Of a stretch of DNA of 64,000 nt, positions 39,222 through 48,860 are shown one piece after another (the stretch's first letter is position 1; every line of letters starts with the position of its first letter). The notes under the pieces are model-generated. The model was not told the DNA's origin and searched no databases. It saw only the letters and a program-made list of their open reading frames with translations. The stretch comes from Bifidobacterium mellis (GTDB taxonomy: Bacteria > Actinomycetota > Actinomycetes > Actinomycetales > Bifidobacteriaceae), in assembly GCF_000967265.1 (NCBI RefSeq), contig NZ_KQ033885.1, forward strand, positions 1,159,538 through 1,223,537, given 5' to 3'. The translations under genes and the position numbers were made by a program.

Positions 39222-41717
39222 TCAGTTGCCGAAGAAGGCGATGGAGCCGGTCAGCGCAGCCACGGTAAGGGAAATCGCGGGCACGGCCAGGCATATGAGC
39301 AGGAAGCCCGCATCACGTGGTCTGATCTGGGAGACCCGGGCATGGGTGCGCGGTGTGCTGCCGCCGAAGCCCCTGGCCTCCATGGCCGTGGCCAAGGTCG
39401 TCGAACGCCTGATGGACAGGACCAACAGAGCGAAAGCCTGTGGCATAAAGGCCTTGAAACGGTTCTCATCGCCCAGTCCACGGCTGCGGCGCGAGGCGGT
39501 CAGAGCCGACCAATCATCCTTGAGAACAGTGAAGAGCCGCATACCGGCCAGCCCCCCGTAGACGAAGCGATCAGGCAGGTGGAGCACCTGGCTGAAGGCA
39601 TCGGCCAGGTCGGTGGCGTCTATTCCCAGTACGGTGATGATGGCGGGGATTCCGATGGCCAGGATTCGCAAGGCAGTGGCCAGGGCCAGATCCAGCGAGC
39701 GCTGGGTGATGTGGATCATCCCCCACTGCCAGAAGGTGGCGCCGCCGCTCTTGCCATAGAGGATGATAGCCAGGGCCGAACCTGGTGCCCCCAGGAAGAT
39801 GGGCCAGGTGGATCTGACCACGCGCAGGGGCGTGAAGCCTGCCGCACCCAGCAGCAGGAACTCCAGGATCAGGGCCGTCGTGGCCGAGACCGGGTCCAGA
39901 CTGATCAGCAGGGGCAGAGCCGCCAGAAAGGCCCCGATCAGACGGAAGGCCGGATTGATGGAGGCTATGTATGGCGACCGGCTGGCCGGCTTGACCGGCT
40001 CATCCCGCTGATCCATGGGCGTGACGGTCAGTCTGGCCGCAACAGTCTCCTGAGGAGCCTGCAAGTCTGACCCGGCTGCAGGCCAGACGGCTTTCCGGGC
40101 TCCCGGAGGCGTCATCTCCACCAGACGGGCGTCCAGGGCCTGGACCAGTTCCCGGTCGTGGGTGACCAGGATGATGCAGGCGCCCTGGTCGCGCAGGTCT
40201 GCAATCAGCCGGGCCATGCTGACCCAGGTGTTCCTGTCCTGCCCGAAGGTCGGCTCGTCAAGAATCAGCACCTGGGGCGCAGCGGCCAGGGCCGAGGCCA
40301 CTGTGAGCCGCCGCTTCTCGCCGCCGGAGAGCGTGTAGGGGTTGGCTCGCCCGTACTGCCTCAGTCTGAAGCGGCCCAACAGTTCCAGGGCGCGGGTCTG
40401 GGCCTGGTCCTCGCTCATGCCGGTGCGGATGGGGGCCAGTTTGACCTCATCCAGGACCGTGCCCCGGGCGAACTGATGCTCGGGATTCTGAAAGACATAG
40501 GCGATGCGCGCCGCCAGCTGGGATGAGGTCCACCGGATGGGCTCGGACTCCACGGGCGTCTGCCCCTGGGGCCCCCGAAGCAGACGATTCCGGGCAAGGA
40601 CCGAACCGGCCACCGGCTCCAACAGACCGGCCAGGGTCATGGCCAGAGTGGACTTGCCGGCCCCGTTGACCCCGACCAGGGCGGTGACCTGACCGGCCCT
40701 GAATTCCAGATCGATATGCTCGGCCACTGCCTTACCCTGACGGCCCACCGCCAGATCCCGGGCGGCCAGCAGGACGGGATGACCATCCTGGCCGGGACCG
40801 GATTGCCCAGACCTGATCCTGTCCTGGCCAAGCTCAGGGAGCGAATCCCTGGCGCTCCTATAAACCTCGGGAACCCAGATACCCAGGGAGGCCAGGTCCA
40901 GTTCGGAATCAGTGAAGACCTCCTGGGGACTGCCGTCGGCCATGATCACGGTCTTGCGATAGGACTCAGCGCCCGAACCGCCGACACCGCCTTCAACTTC
41001 ACCCAGCCCGAGCACGATGACCCGGTCGATCATGTCCATCCAAGGCCCCGCCCGGTGCTCGACCAGAACCATGGTGGAGCCTTGCCGGTCCAGGACCTTC
41101 CTGACGGCATCGACTATCTGCTCGACGCCGACCGGGTCCAGGTTGGCCGTAGGTTCGTCCAATAAGAGCAGCCCAGGCTGCATGGCCAGGGCGCCGGCCA
41201 AGGCCAGACGCTGCATCTGCCCTCCGCTCAGATGCATGGTGGACCGGGTCAACTGCAGGTCAGCCAGGCCCACCTCGGCCATGGCCTGACGCACCCGTGG
41301 CCAGATCTGATCTCGAGGCAGTCCCATGTTCTCCGGTCCGAAGGCCACATTGTCGCCAAGGCGCTGAAAGATGGCCTGAGCATCCGGGTCCTGAAGGACC
41401 AGTCCCACACGCCCCCGGCTGGAGACGGCGGGATTGCCGTCGATCAGGACCTGGCCCTGGGTCACCCCGCCCTCGTCATCCTCGACCTGGTCCTGGCCGC
41501 TCTGCGGTGCATGATCGCCCAGCAGACCGGCCACACCTTCAAGGATGGTCGACTTGCCAATGCCCGAGGCTCCCAGCAGAAGCACCCGCTGACCTGCAGG
41601 AATGCGCAGGGAAAGATCCCTGACGGCGAAGTGGTTCCGATAGGCATGCCGGTACCCCCAGCCGCGCAGTTCCAAGGCTGCGGGTCGATAGGGATTGTCC
41701 TGGATGCTCTGGTCCAC
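39222..41717 (-). CDS. ykoDC: ECF transporter, fused ATPase-ATPase-T protein
   Basis: The energising module of an energy-coupling-factor vitamin transporter in one 831-residue chain. First ATPase: GASGIGKST (49-57) and LSGGQMQR; second ATPase: GVNGAGKST and LSGGEKRR with ILDEPTFGQD; then, from about residue 580, a T component with several membrane helices and a coupling region (GLAGMRLFTVLKDDWSALTASRRSRGLG). In B. subtilis these are two proteins, YkoD and YkoC. Ten bases downstream of the S component and under a TPP riboswitch, so its cargo is probably thiamine or its HMP precursor. Confidence 0.9.
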   Translation of the reverse strand: MDQSIQDNPYRPAALELRGWGYRHAYRNHFAVRDLSLRIPAGQRVLLLGASGIGKSTILEGVAGLLGDHAPQSGQDQVEDDEGGVTQGQVLIDGNPAVSSRGRVGLVLQDPDAQAIFQRLGDNVAFGPENMGLPRDQIWPRVRQAMAEVGLADLQLTRSTMHLSGGQMQRLALAGALAMQPGLLLLDEPTANLDPVGVEQIVDAVRKVLDRQGSTMVLVEHRAGPWMDMIDRVIVLGLGEVEGGVGGSGAESYRKTVIMADGSPQEVFTDSELDLASLGIWVPEVYRSARDSLPELGQDRIRSGQSGPGQDGHPVLLAARDLAVGRQGKAVAEHIDLEFRAGQVTALVGVNGAGKSTLAMTLAGLLEPVAGSVLARNRLLRGPQGQTPVESEPIRWTSSQLAARIAYVFQNPEHQFARGTVLDEVKLAPIRTGMSEDQAQTRALELLGRFRLRQYGRANPYTLSGGEKRRLTVASALAAAPQVLILDEPTFGQDRNTWVSMARLIADLRDQGACIILVTHDRELVQALDARLVEMTPPGARKAVWPAAGSDLQAPQETVAARLTVTPMDQRDEPVKPASRSPYIASINPAFRLIGAFLAALPLLISLDPVSATTALILEFLLLGAAGFTPLRVVRSTWPIFLGAPGSALAIILYGKSGGATFWQWGMIHITQRSLDLALATALRILAIGIPAIITVLGIDATDLADAFSQVLHLPDRFVYGGLAGMRLFTVLKDDWSALTASRRSRGLGDENRFKAFMPQAFALLVLSIRRSTTLATAMEARGFGGSTPRTHARVSQIRPRDAGFLLICLAVPAISLTVAALTGSIAFFGN

Positions 41718-41727
41718 TCCCGATCCT

Positions 41728-42402
41728 CTACTTCCCGGCCATGCGAATATCGCGGCCGGATGCGAAGCGGTCCAGGGCCCCGGTCGCGGCGATGGCCTTG
41801 TAGAGGTACCAGACCAGCACTCCGGCGATCAGCGCGCCCGAAATCAGGGTGGCTATCAGATAGATCACCCCGTAGGGGCCGGTCAGGTTGATGGCCTGCA
41901 GGTGCGTGCAGAAGGAATATAGCCAGCAGCCGAAACCAGCTGCCCCACCGGACAGCGCCACCGTGGGCATGTTCCAACGCCGATAACGCAGCAGCATGAA
42001 GACCAGCTCGGCCATGAAGCCCTGAAGCAGACCGATCAGTATGGTCTCCACAGGCACCCATTGGCTGCCCAACAGCGACTCCAGGATGGCTGCCACCAGC
42101 TCGGCGTAGACGGCAGCCCCCGGCTTGCGTACGATGACCAAAGCCAGGGGCCCGGCGAATAGGTAGAGGCCATTGAGGATACCTCCCAGACCGGGCACAA
42201 CCCCATCCAGGAAGGACCAGGGAATGGTGGTCACCATGGCGACCACCCAGTAGATGACGGCGGAGGCCACCCCGATGACCGAGGCGACGGCGATATCCAC
42301 CACCCTCCACCGTTTGGAGGGGATCCTGACCTGGGAGGGGGTCCGCTCAGACTCCGGCTCCGATCCGGAAACAGTATTGTTCATGAAATGACCATCGGTC
42401 AT
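41728..42402 (-). CDS. ykoE: ECF S component for thiamine/HMP, YkoE-like
   Basis: Substrate-binding membrane protein of about 224 residues with five to six helices (from about 32 to 205): VVDIAVASVIGVASAVIYW, GVVPGLGGILNGLYLFAGPLAL, then AELVAAILESLLGSQW and GLLQGFMAELVF. The pattern is that of YkoE-type HMP/thiamine S components. ATG at 42402 chosen with GAGGAAAGG upstream; earlier in-frame starts would lie too near the riboswitch. The TPP riboswitch directly upstream supports the substrate. Confidence 0.88.
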   Translation of the reverse strand: MTDGHFMNNTVSGSEPESERTPSQVRIPSKRWRVVDIAVASVIGVASAVIYWVVAMVTTIPWSFLDGVVPGLGGILNGLYLFAGPLALVIVRKPGAAVYAELVAAILESLLGSQWVPVETILIGLLQGFMAELVFMLLRYRRWNMPTVALSGGAAGFGCWLYSFCTHLQAINLTGPYGVIYLIATLISGALIAGVLVWYLYKAIAATGALDRFASGRDIRMAGK

Positions 42403-42464
42403 GATCTTGTGCCTTTCCTCGGGGCGCTCCCTATGAGCGCCATCCCGTTCAGGCACGGGTCCAG

Positions 42465-42552
42465 TGACATCCGTGCGCCGGCATTACCCGGTAAACGTTC
42501 GTCCGGTTGAGGCTGAGCCTCCTCTCAGCCGCACGCCCTCAGGCATACGGCC
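42465..42552 (-). ncRNA. TPP riboswitch (THI element)
   Basis: On the minus strand the conserved blocks appear in order: GGGCGTGCGGCTGAGAG (pyrimidine-sensing arm with CTGAGA), a variable hairpin GGAGGCTCAGCC, then AACCGGACGAACG and GGGTAATGCCGGCGCACGGA (pyrophosphate arm, with the invariant GGTAATGCCGGCG). It precedes the ECF thiamine/HMP genes and should lower their expression when thiamine pyrophosphate is abundant. Edges are approximate. Confidence 0.93.
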
Positions 42553-42594
42553 CCCGTGTCACCTATAACCCTAGAACACACCGTGGCCAAAAAG

Positions 42595-43971
42595 TCAGTT
42601 CTGACCCGCGCCCAGGGAATCCAGCAGGAGGGCCTCGGTGATGATGTTGTCGACCAGCCCCTGCAGGGAGATGGACTCGTTCGGACTGTGGGCGTTGGAC
42701 TGGGGATCCTCGGGGCCGGTCACCAGAACCTGAGCCTCAGGGAAGAGCCGCTTGAGTTCGGGAATGAAGGGGATGGATCCGCCCTCGCCCTTGTTGACCG
42801 GGTCGCGTCCGAAGGCCTGCCGCATGGCCTCCTCGGCCTGCCGGACCACCGGGCTGTCGGCATCCATGGCCCATCCCATGCCCATGTCGCCGGGCGTGAC
42901 CTCCACCCTGGCCCCCTGAGGAGCATGGGCGATCAGGAAATCAGCCAGTGCCTGCGCGGCCTGCTCAGGACGCTGGGTGGGCGCAGTGCGCAGGGAAATG
43001 CGGAAGCGGGTCTTATCGGCCAGCACGTTGAAGGAACCCTCCACCGGGTGGGCATCGAAGCCGATCACCGCCGCCGCCGGCTTGGTCCAGAGCCGGGAGG
43101 CCAGGGAGTCGGTTCCGGCCAGCCGGTAGGAGTCCACCACGCCGGCATCGGCACGCAGCTGGGCCTGGTCCAGGTCACGCTGCAGGCCGCCGATGGGCTG
43201 TCCGCCCTCCAGGCCGGGCACCGCCAGCTGACCCTGGTCGTCATACATGGAGGCGATCAGCATGGCGGCCAGGGTGTTGGCATCCAGGATGGGCCCGCCG
43301 AACTGCCCGGAGTGGACCGGGTGCTCCAGGACTGTGACCGTGACATCCAGGTCCGCATTCCCTCGCAGTGAGGTGGTCAGACTCGGGGTGTCCGCCGACC
43401 AGTTGCCCGAGTCGGCCACGATGATCAGATCCGAGGCGAAATCGTCCCGATGAGCCTGGAGGAAGGGGATGAAGCTGCGCGAGCCCATCTCCTCCTCACC
43501 CTCGATGAAGACCTTGACATTGACGCGCAGGTCCTTGCCCAAGGCATGCAGGGCACCCGAGTGGATGGCGATGCCGCCGCCGTCGTCGGCCGATCCGCGT
43601 CCGTAGAGCCGTCCATCCTTCTCCACGCCGGTAAAGGGATCAGTGGACCACTGGGAGGGATCGGGCACCGGCTGTACGTCGTGATGGGCATAGAGCAGGA
43701 CGGTCGGGGCATTGGCATCCACCTGCCGGGATCCGATGACCTCGAAGGCTCCCAGGGTCCCGTCAGGATTGGCGGCCTGGACCACACGGGCGTCCACGCC
43801 CACCTGCCTAAGCTGTCCGGCCACATAGTCGGCCGAACGCCGCATGTGATCCCCGGTGATTCCCTTGGCCGAGACCGAGGCCAGGGCGATCTTGTCCCTG
43901 AGCAGATCGACGATCCGGCTCCTATCGTCCTGCACACGGGTGCGGATCGTCTCCAGGCCCAGTTCCGCCAT
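42595..43971 (-). CDS. M20-family dipeptidase
   Basis: A 458-residue metallopeptidase. Metal-binding blocks: YAHHDVQPVP (His and Asp), GRGSADDGGGIA (bridging Asp and base), EGEEEMGS (catalytic Glu pair) and ADSGNW; a lid/dimerisation domain sits in the middle (about 195-315). These match the M20/M25/M40 group of cytoplasmic dipeptidases such as carnosinase-like enzymes, which use two Zn2+ or Mn2+. No signal peptide. Peptide use would suit an amino-acid-dependent gut organism. Single gene, divergent from the DUF3043 gene. Confidence 0.92.
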   Translation of the reverse strand: MAELGLETIRTRVQDDRSRIVDLLRDKIALASVSAKGITGDHMRRSADYVAGQLRQVGVDARVVQAANPDGTLGAFEVIGSRQVDANAPTVLLYAHHDVQPVPDPSQWSTDPFTGVEKDGRLYGRGSADDGGGIAIHSGALHALGKDLRVNVKVFIEGEEEMGSRSFIPFLQAHRDDFASDLIIVADSGNWSADTPSLTTSLRGNADLDVTVTVLEHPVHSGQFGGPILDANTLAAMLIASMYDDQGQLAVPGLEGGQPIGGLQRDLDQAQLRADAGVVDSYRLAGTDSLASRLWTKPAAAVIGFDAHPVEGSFNVLADKTRFRISLRTAPTQRPEQAAQALADFLIAHAPQGARVEVTPGDMGMGWAMDADSPVVRQAEEAMRQAFGRDPVNKGEGGSIPFIPELKRLFPEAQVLVTGPEDPQSNAHSPNESISLQGLVDNIITEALLLDSLGAGQN

Positions 43972-44037
43972 GGTTACCTCCTATAATTGCCTGCGTATCA
44001 ATGCTTGCGAGTCTAGGCGTCACCGTAACCTGTTCGC

Positions 44038-44664
44038 ATGACATGGAACCCCTTCTCACGCAAGGATCGACGGGACAAAGAGGCGGAGGCGGACCAGACG
44101 GCCTCCGCTGAAGAGGTACGAGGCAAGGGACGCCCCACACCCAAGCGCAAGCAGGCCGAGGCCCGGAACCTGCGTCCGCTGGTCCCCAAGGACCGCAAGG
44201 CCTCGCGCAAGGCCGCCAAAGCCCGGATCCGAGCCCGTGAGGATGCCCAGTACGAGGCCATGAGGACCGGTGACATCGACCACATGCCCAAGTCGGAGCG
44301 CCTGCCCTGGAGGATCTACATCCGCGACTATGTGGATGCCCGCTTCAATCTGCTGGAATGGATCTTCCCGGCCATCATCCTCATGTTCGTGGCCACCCTG
44401 ATGGGCATGTTCGTGGGTCCGCAGCATTACGCCACCTTCACCATGGTGGTGACCATCCTTCTCTATGGCTACCTGATCGTGGCCCTGGTCGACACCTGGC
44501 TGATGTGGCGCAAACTCAAGCGCCTGCTGATCGACAAGTTCGGCGAGCGCTCGGTGGCCAAGGGTTCCCGCTCGGCCTCCTATGCCTGGCAACGGGCCAT
44601 GATGGTCCGGCGCTGGCGGGTCCCCAAGCCCAGCCAGAGCAAGCGTGGGCACTGGCCCAAGTGA
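44038..44664 (+). CDS. DUF3043-family membrane protein
   Basis: A 208-residue protein typical of Actinobacteria. The first 95 residues are very rich in Lys, Arg and Glu, ending with the conserved DSxYxxxxxGD-like and LPWRIYIRDYVDARFNLLEW block; two membrane helices follow (about 112-132 and 140-160), and a basic tail. Function unknown. The ATG begins 66 bases from the divergent dipeptidase start. Confidence 0.88.
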   Translation: MTWNPFSRKDRRDKEAEADQTASAEEVRGKGRPTPKRKQAEARNLRPLVPKDRKASRKAAKARIRAREDAQYEAMRTGDIDHMPKSERLPWRIYIRDYVDARFNLLEWIFPAIILMFVATLMGMFVGPQHYATFTMVVTILLYGYLIVALVDTWLMWRKLKRLLIDKFGERSVAKGSRSASYAWQRAMMVRRWRVPKPSQSKRGHWPK

Positions 44665-44706
44665 CAGCCGGTTGTCCTGACTTACCGACCCATCGATTAG
44701 CCGCGC

Positions 44707-44740
44707 CGCCCGGTTCCACTTGAGGTTCCGGGCGTTCTTC
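44707..44740 (+). terminator. probable terminator after the DUF3043 gene
   Basis: CGCCCGG / CCGGGCG stem with a 14-base loop, followed by TTCTT, about 40 bases after the stop codon. Confidence 0.55.
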
Positions 44741-44805
44741 GTATTCACTCCACATTCTGCTGATGGTCTTCATTCTCCCAGCCTCTACGGCTAGCATTGA
44801 TTGTT

Positions 44806-46293
44806 ATGCAGCAATCGATCAACCAACCCGGTACGCAGTCCCTAGACCCCTGGGATGCCAACAGCCGCCAGTACGACACCATCATCATCGGATCCGGCCC
44901 AGGCGGCTATGCCACGGCCCTTCGCACGGCAGAGCTGGGCGGAAGGGTGGCCCTGGTCGAGCAGGACCCTGTTGTTGGCGGTGTCTGTCTGAACCGGGGA
45001 TGCATCCCCACCAAGGCCCTGCTGACCGCCACCCAGGTTCTCGAACAGGCCGACCTCGGGGCCGCCATGGGCATCAACGTCAAGTCGGCCGATATCGACT
45101 ACCGGAAGCTCCAGGATTATCAGGACCGGATGGTTGATGCCATGACCGGAGGCCTGTCGAGCCTGCTGAAGCAGCGTGGCATCACCGTGGTGCACGGCCA
45201 TGGCACCATCGTCGGCGACGGCCTGGTGGAGGTGACCGATGCTGACGGCAATCAAACCCGCCTGACCACCTGTGACACCATCCTGGCCACCGGGTCTCAT
45301 GCCAGGGCCCTGGAGGAACTCCCCTTCGATGATCTTGTCATCGACACCGACCGGGCCCTGACCTTCAAGCCCTTCCCCCGCCGGGCACTGATCATCGGCT
45401 CAGGTGCGGTGGCCCTGGAATTCGCCACCATTTGGAATCAAGCCGGCTGCCAAGTGACCCTGATGGTCAGGCGGGACCGGGTCCTCTCCCACTGGGGGCG
45501 GCGGACCGGTCAGATCCTGACCCGGGAGCTGGAGCGTCAAGGGATTCGGATCATCACCCATGCCCGCTGTTCGGGCGGGCACCGTCTACCCGCTGATGGA
45601 GGCATCCAGGTCGACTACCAGCCAACGGACGACAAGGGCCAGGCGGGAACGATCGAGACTGATCTGGTCCTGGTGGCCATCGGCAGGGACCCCAACACCG
45701 ATCCCAGGCACATGAAGGAGCTGGGCATCGACCTGGACGAACATGGCCAGGTCCTGACCGACTCCCAGGGACGCACCAGCCGTGACCGGGTCTGGGCCCT
45801 GGGCGACATCACCCCGGGTCACCACCTGGCCCACAGGGCCTTCCAGCAGGGCATCACCCTGGCCGATGCCGCCTCCGGTCTGGACCCCGAGCCGGTCAAC
45901 GAGGCCACCATCCCCCGCGTGGTCTTCTCCTCCCCCCAGGCCGCAGCTGTGGGCTTCAGCCGTCAGGAGGCCGAGGACGATCCATCACTGAATCAGGTCA
46001 AGGAGACCATCTACCCCATGATGTCCAACTCGCGCATGCGCATGAGCGGCATGCAGGGCACCCTCAGTCTGATCACCGCCTGCCAAGCCACCGACATGGA
46101 GAAGCAGATAGTGGTCGGTCTGGAGATGGTATCCCCCCAGGCCTCGGAAAACATCGCCGAGGCCCAGCAGCTGGTGGGCAACCAGATTCCCCTGCACCGG
46201 GCGGCCGGGCTCATCCACCCCCATCCCACCTTCTCGGAAGCCATTGGAGAGGCCCTGCTCAAGGCTGACGGCAGACCCCTGAACATGCGGTAG
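44806..46293 (+). CDS. lpdA: dihydrolipoyl dehydrogenase
   Basis: A flavoprotein disulfide reductase of 495 residues: FAD-binding IIIGSGPGGYATA (27-39), redox-active pair Cys61 and Cys66 in GGVCLNRGCIPTKALL, NAD-binding LIIGSGAVALEFA, second FAD motif VWALGDI, and the C-terminal HPHPTFSEAIGEA with the catalytic His-Glu. Nothing in the window encodes its usual 2-oxo-acid dehydrogenase or glycine-cleavage partners, so its role here is open (lipoamide or another disulfide). No ribosome site precedes the ATG; TAGCAT eight bases before it, with TTCATT 17 bases further up, suggests a leaderless transcript. Confidence 0.93.
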   Translation: MQQSINQPGTQSLDPWDANSRQYDTIIIGSGPGGYATALRTAELGGRVALVEQDPVVGGVCLNRGCIPTKALLTATQVLEQADLGAAMGINVKSADIDYRKLQDYQDRMVDAMTGGLSSLLKQRGITVVHGHGTIVGDGLVEVTDADGNQTRLTTCDTILATGSHARALEELPFDDLVIDTDRALTFKPFPRRALIIGSGAVALEFATIWNQAGCQVTLMVRRDRVLSHWGRRTGQILTRELERQGIRIITHARCSGGHRLPADGGIQVDYQPTDDKGQAGTIETDLVLVAIGRDPNTDPRHMKELGIDLDEHGQVLTDSQGRTSRDRVWALGDITPGHHLAHRAFQQGITLADAASGLDPEPVNEATIPRVVFSSPQAAAVGFSRQEAEDDPSLNQVKETIYPMMSNSRMRMSGMQGTLSLITACQATDMEKQIVVGLEMVSPQASENIAEAQQLVGNQIPLHRAAGLIHPHPTFSEAIGEALLKADGRPLNMR

Positions 46294-46341
46294 GCATGCG
46301 GTAGACTGGTCAACCAGTGAACGTTTCCGAGTGAGGATGGC

Positions 46342-47076
46342 ATGGCTACAGAGGACACCAAGGGCAAAAAAGCAAAAAAGAAGACCAGTACGATCAGCCA
46401 GATCGTCAAGATCTACCGATTCACTTATGAAGAGGACAAGGCCCTTCCCTGGCTGCTGGCCGCGGCCATTCTGGTACCCACCCTGATAGCAGTGGTGATC
46501 TGCCTGCTGGCCCACTTCGGCTGGTTGTCCTGGATCCTGACCGTGCTTCTGGGCATCATGGTCGGCCTGCTTCTGGCCACCATGACCCTGACCAGGCGAT
46601 CAGACCGTGTCGGCTACGCCAAGATGGAGGGTCGTCCAGGCGCTGCCGCCGCCGTCCTGAGCAGCATCTCCAAGGCAGGTTTCTCCTTCCCCCAGGAACC
46701 CGTCTGGATTGACGCCAAGACCAAGGATGCCATCTGGAGGGGCACCGGTCGCACCGGGGTCTATCTGATAGCCGAGGGCGACTACAACCGCGTCAACAAG
46801 GCCATGAACCGCGAGGAGGAGAAGATCCGCCGCATCACCCGCGGGTCTGCCATCCCCATCTACCGGATCAGCGTGGGCCACGGCCCAGACCAGGTCCCGC
46901 TCAACAAGCTCCAGCGCACTGTGGTCAAGAAGAAGATCAAGCTGACCGCCACCGAGCTGGAGACCCTGAACGACCGGTTGGTCACCCTGCAAAAGCGGCA
47001 GAACGCCCTGGGAATGCCCAAGGGCATCGATCCGACCAGGATACACGTCAGCCGCAAGGCCATGCGCGGGCGTTGA
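46342..47076 (+). CDS. DUF4191-family membrane protein
   Basis: A 244-residue protein found next to glnA in many Actinobacteria. A lysine-rich N-terminus (1-20) precedes the conserved IVKIYRFTYEEDKALPWLL, two membrane helices (about 36-57 and 62-82) and a cytoplasmic domain with YAKMEGRPGAAAAVL and the strongly conserved WRGTGRTGVYLIAEG. Basic C-terminus. Function unknown. Inverted repeat ACTGGTCAACCAGT lies 24 bases before the start. Confidence 0.88.
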   Translation: MATEDTKGKKAKKKTSTISQIVKIYRFTYEEDKALPWLLAAAILVPTLIAVVICLLAHFGWLSWILTVLLGIMVGLLLATMTLTRRSDRVGYAKMEGRPGAAAAVLSSISKAGFSFPQEPVWIDAKTKDAIWRGTGRTGVYLIAEGDYNRVNKAMNREEEKIRRITRGSAIPIYRISVGHGPDQVPLNKLQRTVVKKKIKLTATELETLNDRLVTLQKRQNALGMPKGIDPTRIHVSRKAMRGR

Positions 47077-47171
47077 TGTTTTCCAAGGTCCCGGCATCTT
47101 CCACCAGGGAGGCGCCGGGACCTTCGCATGAAACACCCCCGTAACCTCAGTGGCGCATTGCCGAAAAAACC

Positions 47172-47192
47172 GGTCCCCTAGACTGGGGGACC
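47172..47192 (+). promoter_or_regulatory. hairpin and -10-like element in front of glnA
   Basis: GGTCCCC / GGGGACC (47172-47178 and 47186-47192) flank TAGACT, a -10-like hexamer; TTGCCG lies 15 bases upstream of it. The inverted repeat would overlap the promoter and could be an operator for a nitrogen regulator, or a structure at the 5' end of the transcript. Confidence 0.45.
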
Positions 47193-47221
47193 GTTACGGT
47201 TTCCACGAAAGGAGCAGTTCA

Positions 47222-48658
47222 GTGAGAGAACTGAAGTCAAAGGCCGATTGCGAAGCTCTGATAAACCAGGAGGGCGTGGAATATGTCTCAGTCAGGTTCA
47301 CGGACCTGATCGGGGTCCAGCAGCACTTCACCGTCCCCGCCAGCGAATTCCTCAAAGAGGCTTTCACGGACGGCATGGCCTTCGACGGCTCCTCCGTCCA
47401 AGGCTTCCAAGCCATCAACGAATCCGATATGAAGCTGATTCCGGATCCTGAAACAGCCTACCTGGATCCCTTCCGGCGCCACCGCACTTTGAATGTGGCC
47501 TTCTCCATCGTGGACCCGGTGACCGACGAGCCTTACTCGCGCGACCCCCGGCAGATCGCCTCCAAGGCCGAGGCCTACCTGCGCTCCACAGGCATCGCCG
47601 ACACGGCCTCCTTCGCTCCCGAGGCCGAGTTCTTCATCTTCGACAAGGTCCGCTTCGAGAACAGCATGCAGCGCTCCTTCTACGAGGTCGACTCCATCGA
47701 GGCCCCCTGGAACTCGGGCGTGGATGTCGAGGAGGACGGCTCCGACAACATCGGTTTCAAGAACCGGGTAAAGAAGGGCTACTTCCCCGTACCACCCATC
47801 GACCACTACCAGGATCTGCGCGACGACATGGTGGCCAACCTGCAGAAGGTGGGCCTGATTCTGGAGCGCTCACATCACGAGGTGGGCGGCGCCGGCCAGC
47901 AGGAGATCAACTACCGCTTCAACACCCTGCTGCACGCTGGCGACGACCTGATGAAATACAAGTACGTGGTCCACGAGACCGCCGCCCTGGCCGGCAAGGC
48001 GGCCACCTTCATGCCCAAGCCAATCGCCGGGGACAACGGGACCGGCATGCACTGCCATCAGTCCCTCTGGAAGGATGGCAAGCCCCTCTTCTACGACGAG
48101 AACGGCTACGGTGGTCTCTCCGACATCGCCCGCTGGTATGTGGGCGGTCTGATTGAGCATGCCTCGTCCGTTCTGGCCTTCACCAACCCCTCCACCAACT
48201 CCTACAAGAGGCTGGTGCCCGGCTACGAGGCCCCGGTCAACCTGGTCTACTCGGCCCGGAACCGTTCGGCGGCCATCCGCATCCCCCTGGCCGGCACCTC
48301 TCCTGCCGCCAAGAGGATCGAGTTCCGCGCTCCCGACCCCTCCTGCAACCCCTTCCTGGCATTCTCGGCCCAGCTGATGGCAGGACTGGACGGCATCCTC
48401 AACCACACCGAGCCCCCGGCCCCCATCGATAAGGACCTCTATGAGCTGCCCCCGGAGGAGCACGCCCGGATCAAGCAGGTGCCCGGCTCCCTGGAGGAGG
48501 CCCTGGACGCGCTGGAGGAGGATCACGACTTCCTCAGCGAGGGCGACGTCTTCACCGACGACCTGATCCAGACCTGGCTGGACTTGAAGCGCGGTGAACT
48601 GGACCAGACCCGTCTGGCCCCCACCCCCCTGGAGTATGAACTCTACTTCCACATCTGA
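47222..48658 (+). CDS. glnA: glutamine synthetase type I
   Basis: Makes glutamine from glutamate, ammonia and ATP; dodecameric. 478 residues from the GTG at 47222, which has AAAGGAG at eight bases; an upstream in-frame codon at 47150 is rejected because its extension is low in family likeness. Signatures: FDGSSVQGF, metal and ATP-site [16 protein letters not shown], and the active-site NRSAAIRIP. Tyr407 in [11 protein letters not shown] corresponds to the adenylylation site of the I-beta class, so control by GlnE/PII is expected. Single gene with its own terminator. Confidence 0.97.
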   Translation: MRELKSKADCEALINQEGVEYVSVRFTDLIGVQQHFTVPASEFLKEAFTDGMAFDGSSVQGFQAINESDMKLIPDPETAYLDPFRRHRTLNVAFSIVDPVTDEPYSRDPRQIASKAEAYLRSTGIADTASFAPEAEFFIFDKVRFENSMQRSFYEVDSIEAPWNSGVDVEEDGSDNIGFKNRVKKGYFPVPPIDHYQDLRDDMVANLQKVGLILERSHHEVGGAGQQEINYRFNTLLHAGDDLMKYKYVVHETAALAGKAATFMPKPIAGDNGTGMHCHQSLWKDGKPLFYDENGYGGLSDIARWYVGGLIEHASSVLAFTNPSTNSYKRLVPGYEAPVNLVYSARNRSAAIRIPLAGTSPAAKRIEFRAPDPSCNPFLAFSAQLMAGLDGILNHTEPPAPIDKDLYELPPEEHARIKQVPGSLEEALDALEEDHDFLSEGDVFTDDLIQTWLDLKRGELDQTRLAPTPLEYELYFHI

Positions 48659-48695
48659 GTTCGCATGACGACCAAGGCCGGCTGACCGGACAGGT

Positions 48696-48740
48696 CGCAA
48701 AAGGCCCGATCCTTCCTGCTGAGGGGTCGGGCCTTTTGCG
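48696..48740 (+). terminator. intrinsic terminator after glnA
   Basis: Perfect stem GCAAAAGGCCCGA / TCGGGCCTTTTGC, T-rich on the 3' arm, 38 bases after the stop. Confidence 0.85.
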
Positions 48741-48860
48741 TCGTCACACAACCATCGGCATTCGCCCGTTGATGGCAACACGCCAGCCCCGGCATACCGG
48801 CATGCGGTGAGGCCAGAATGAGGAGAGGTATGCAAACAGATCCGATGGAGGTGGAGACCG

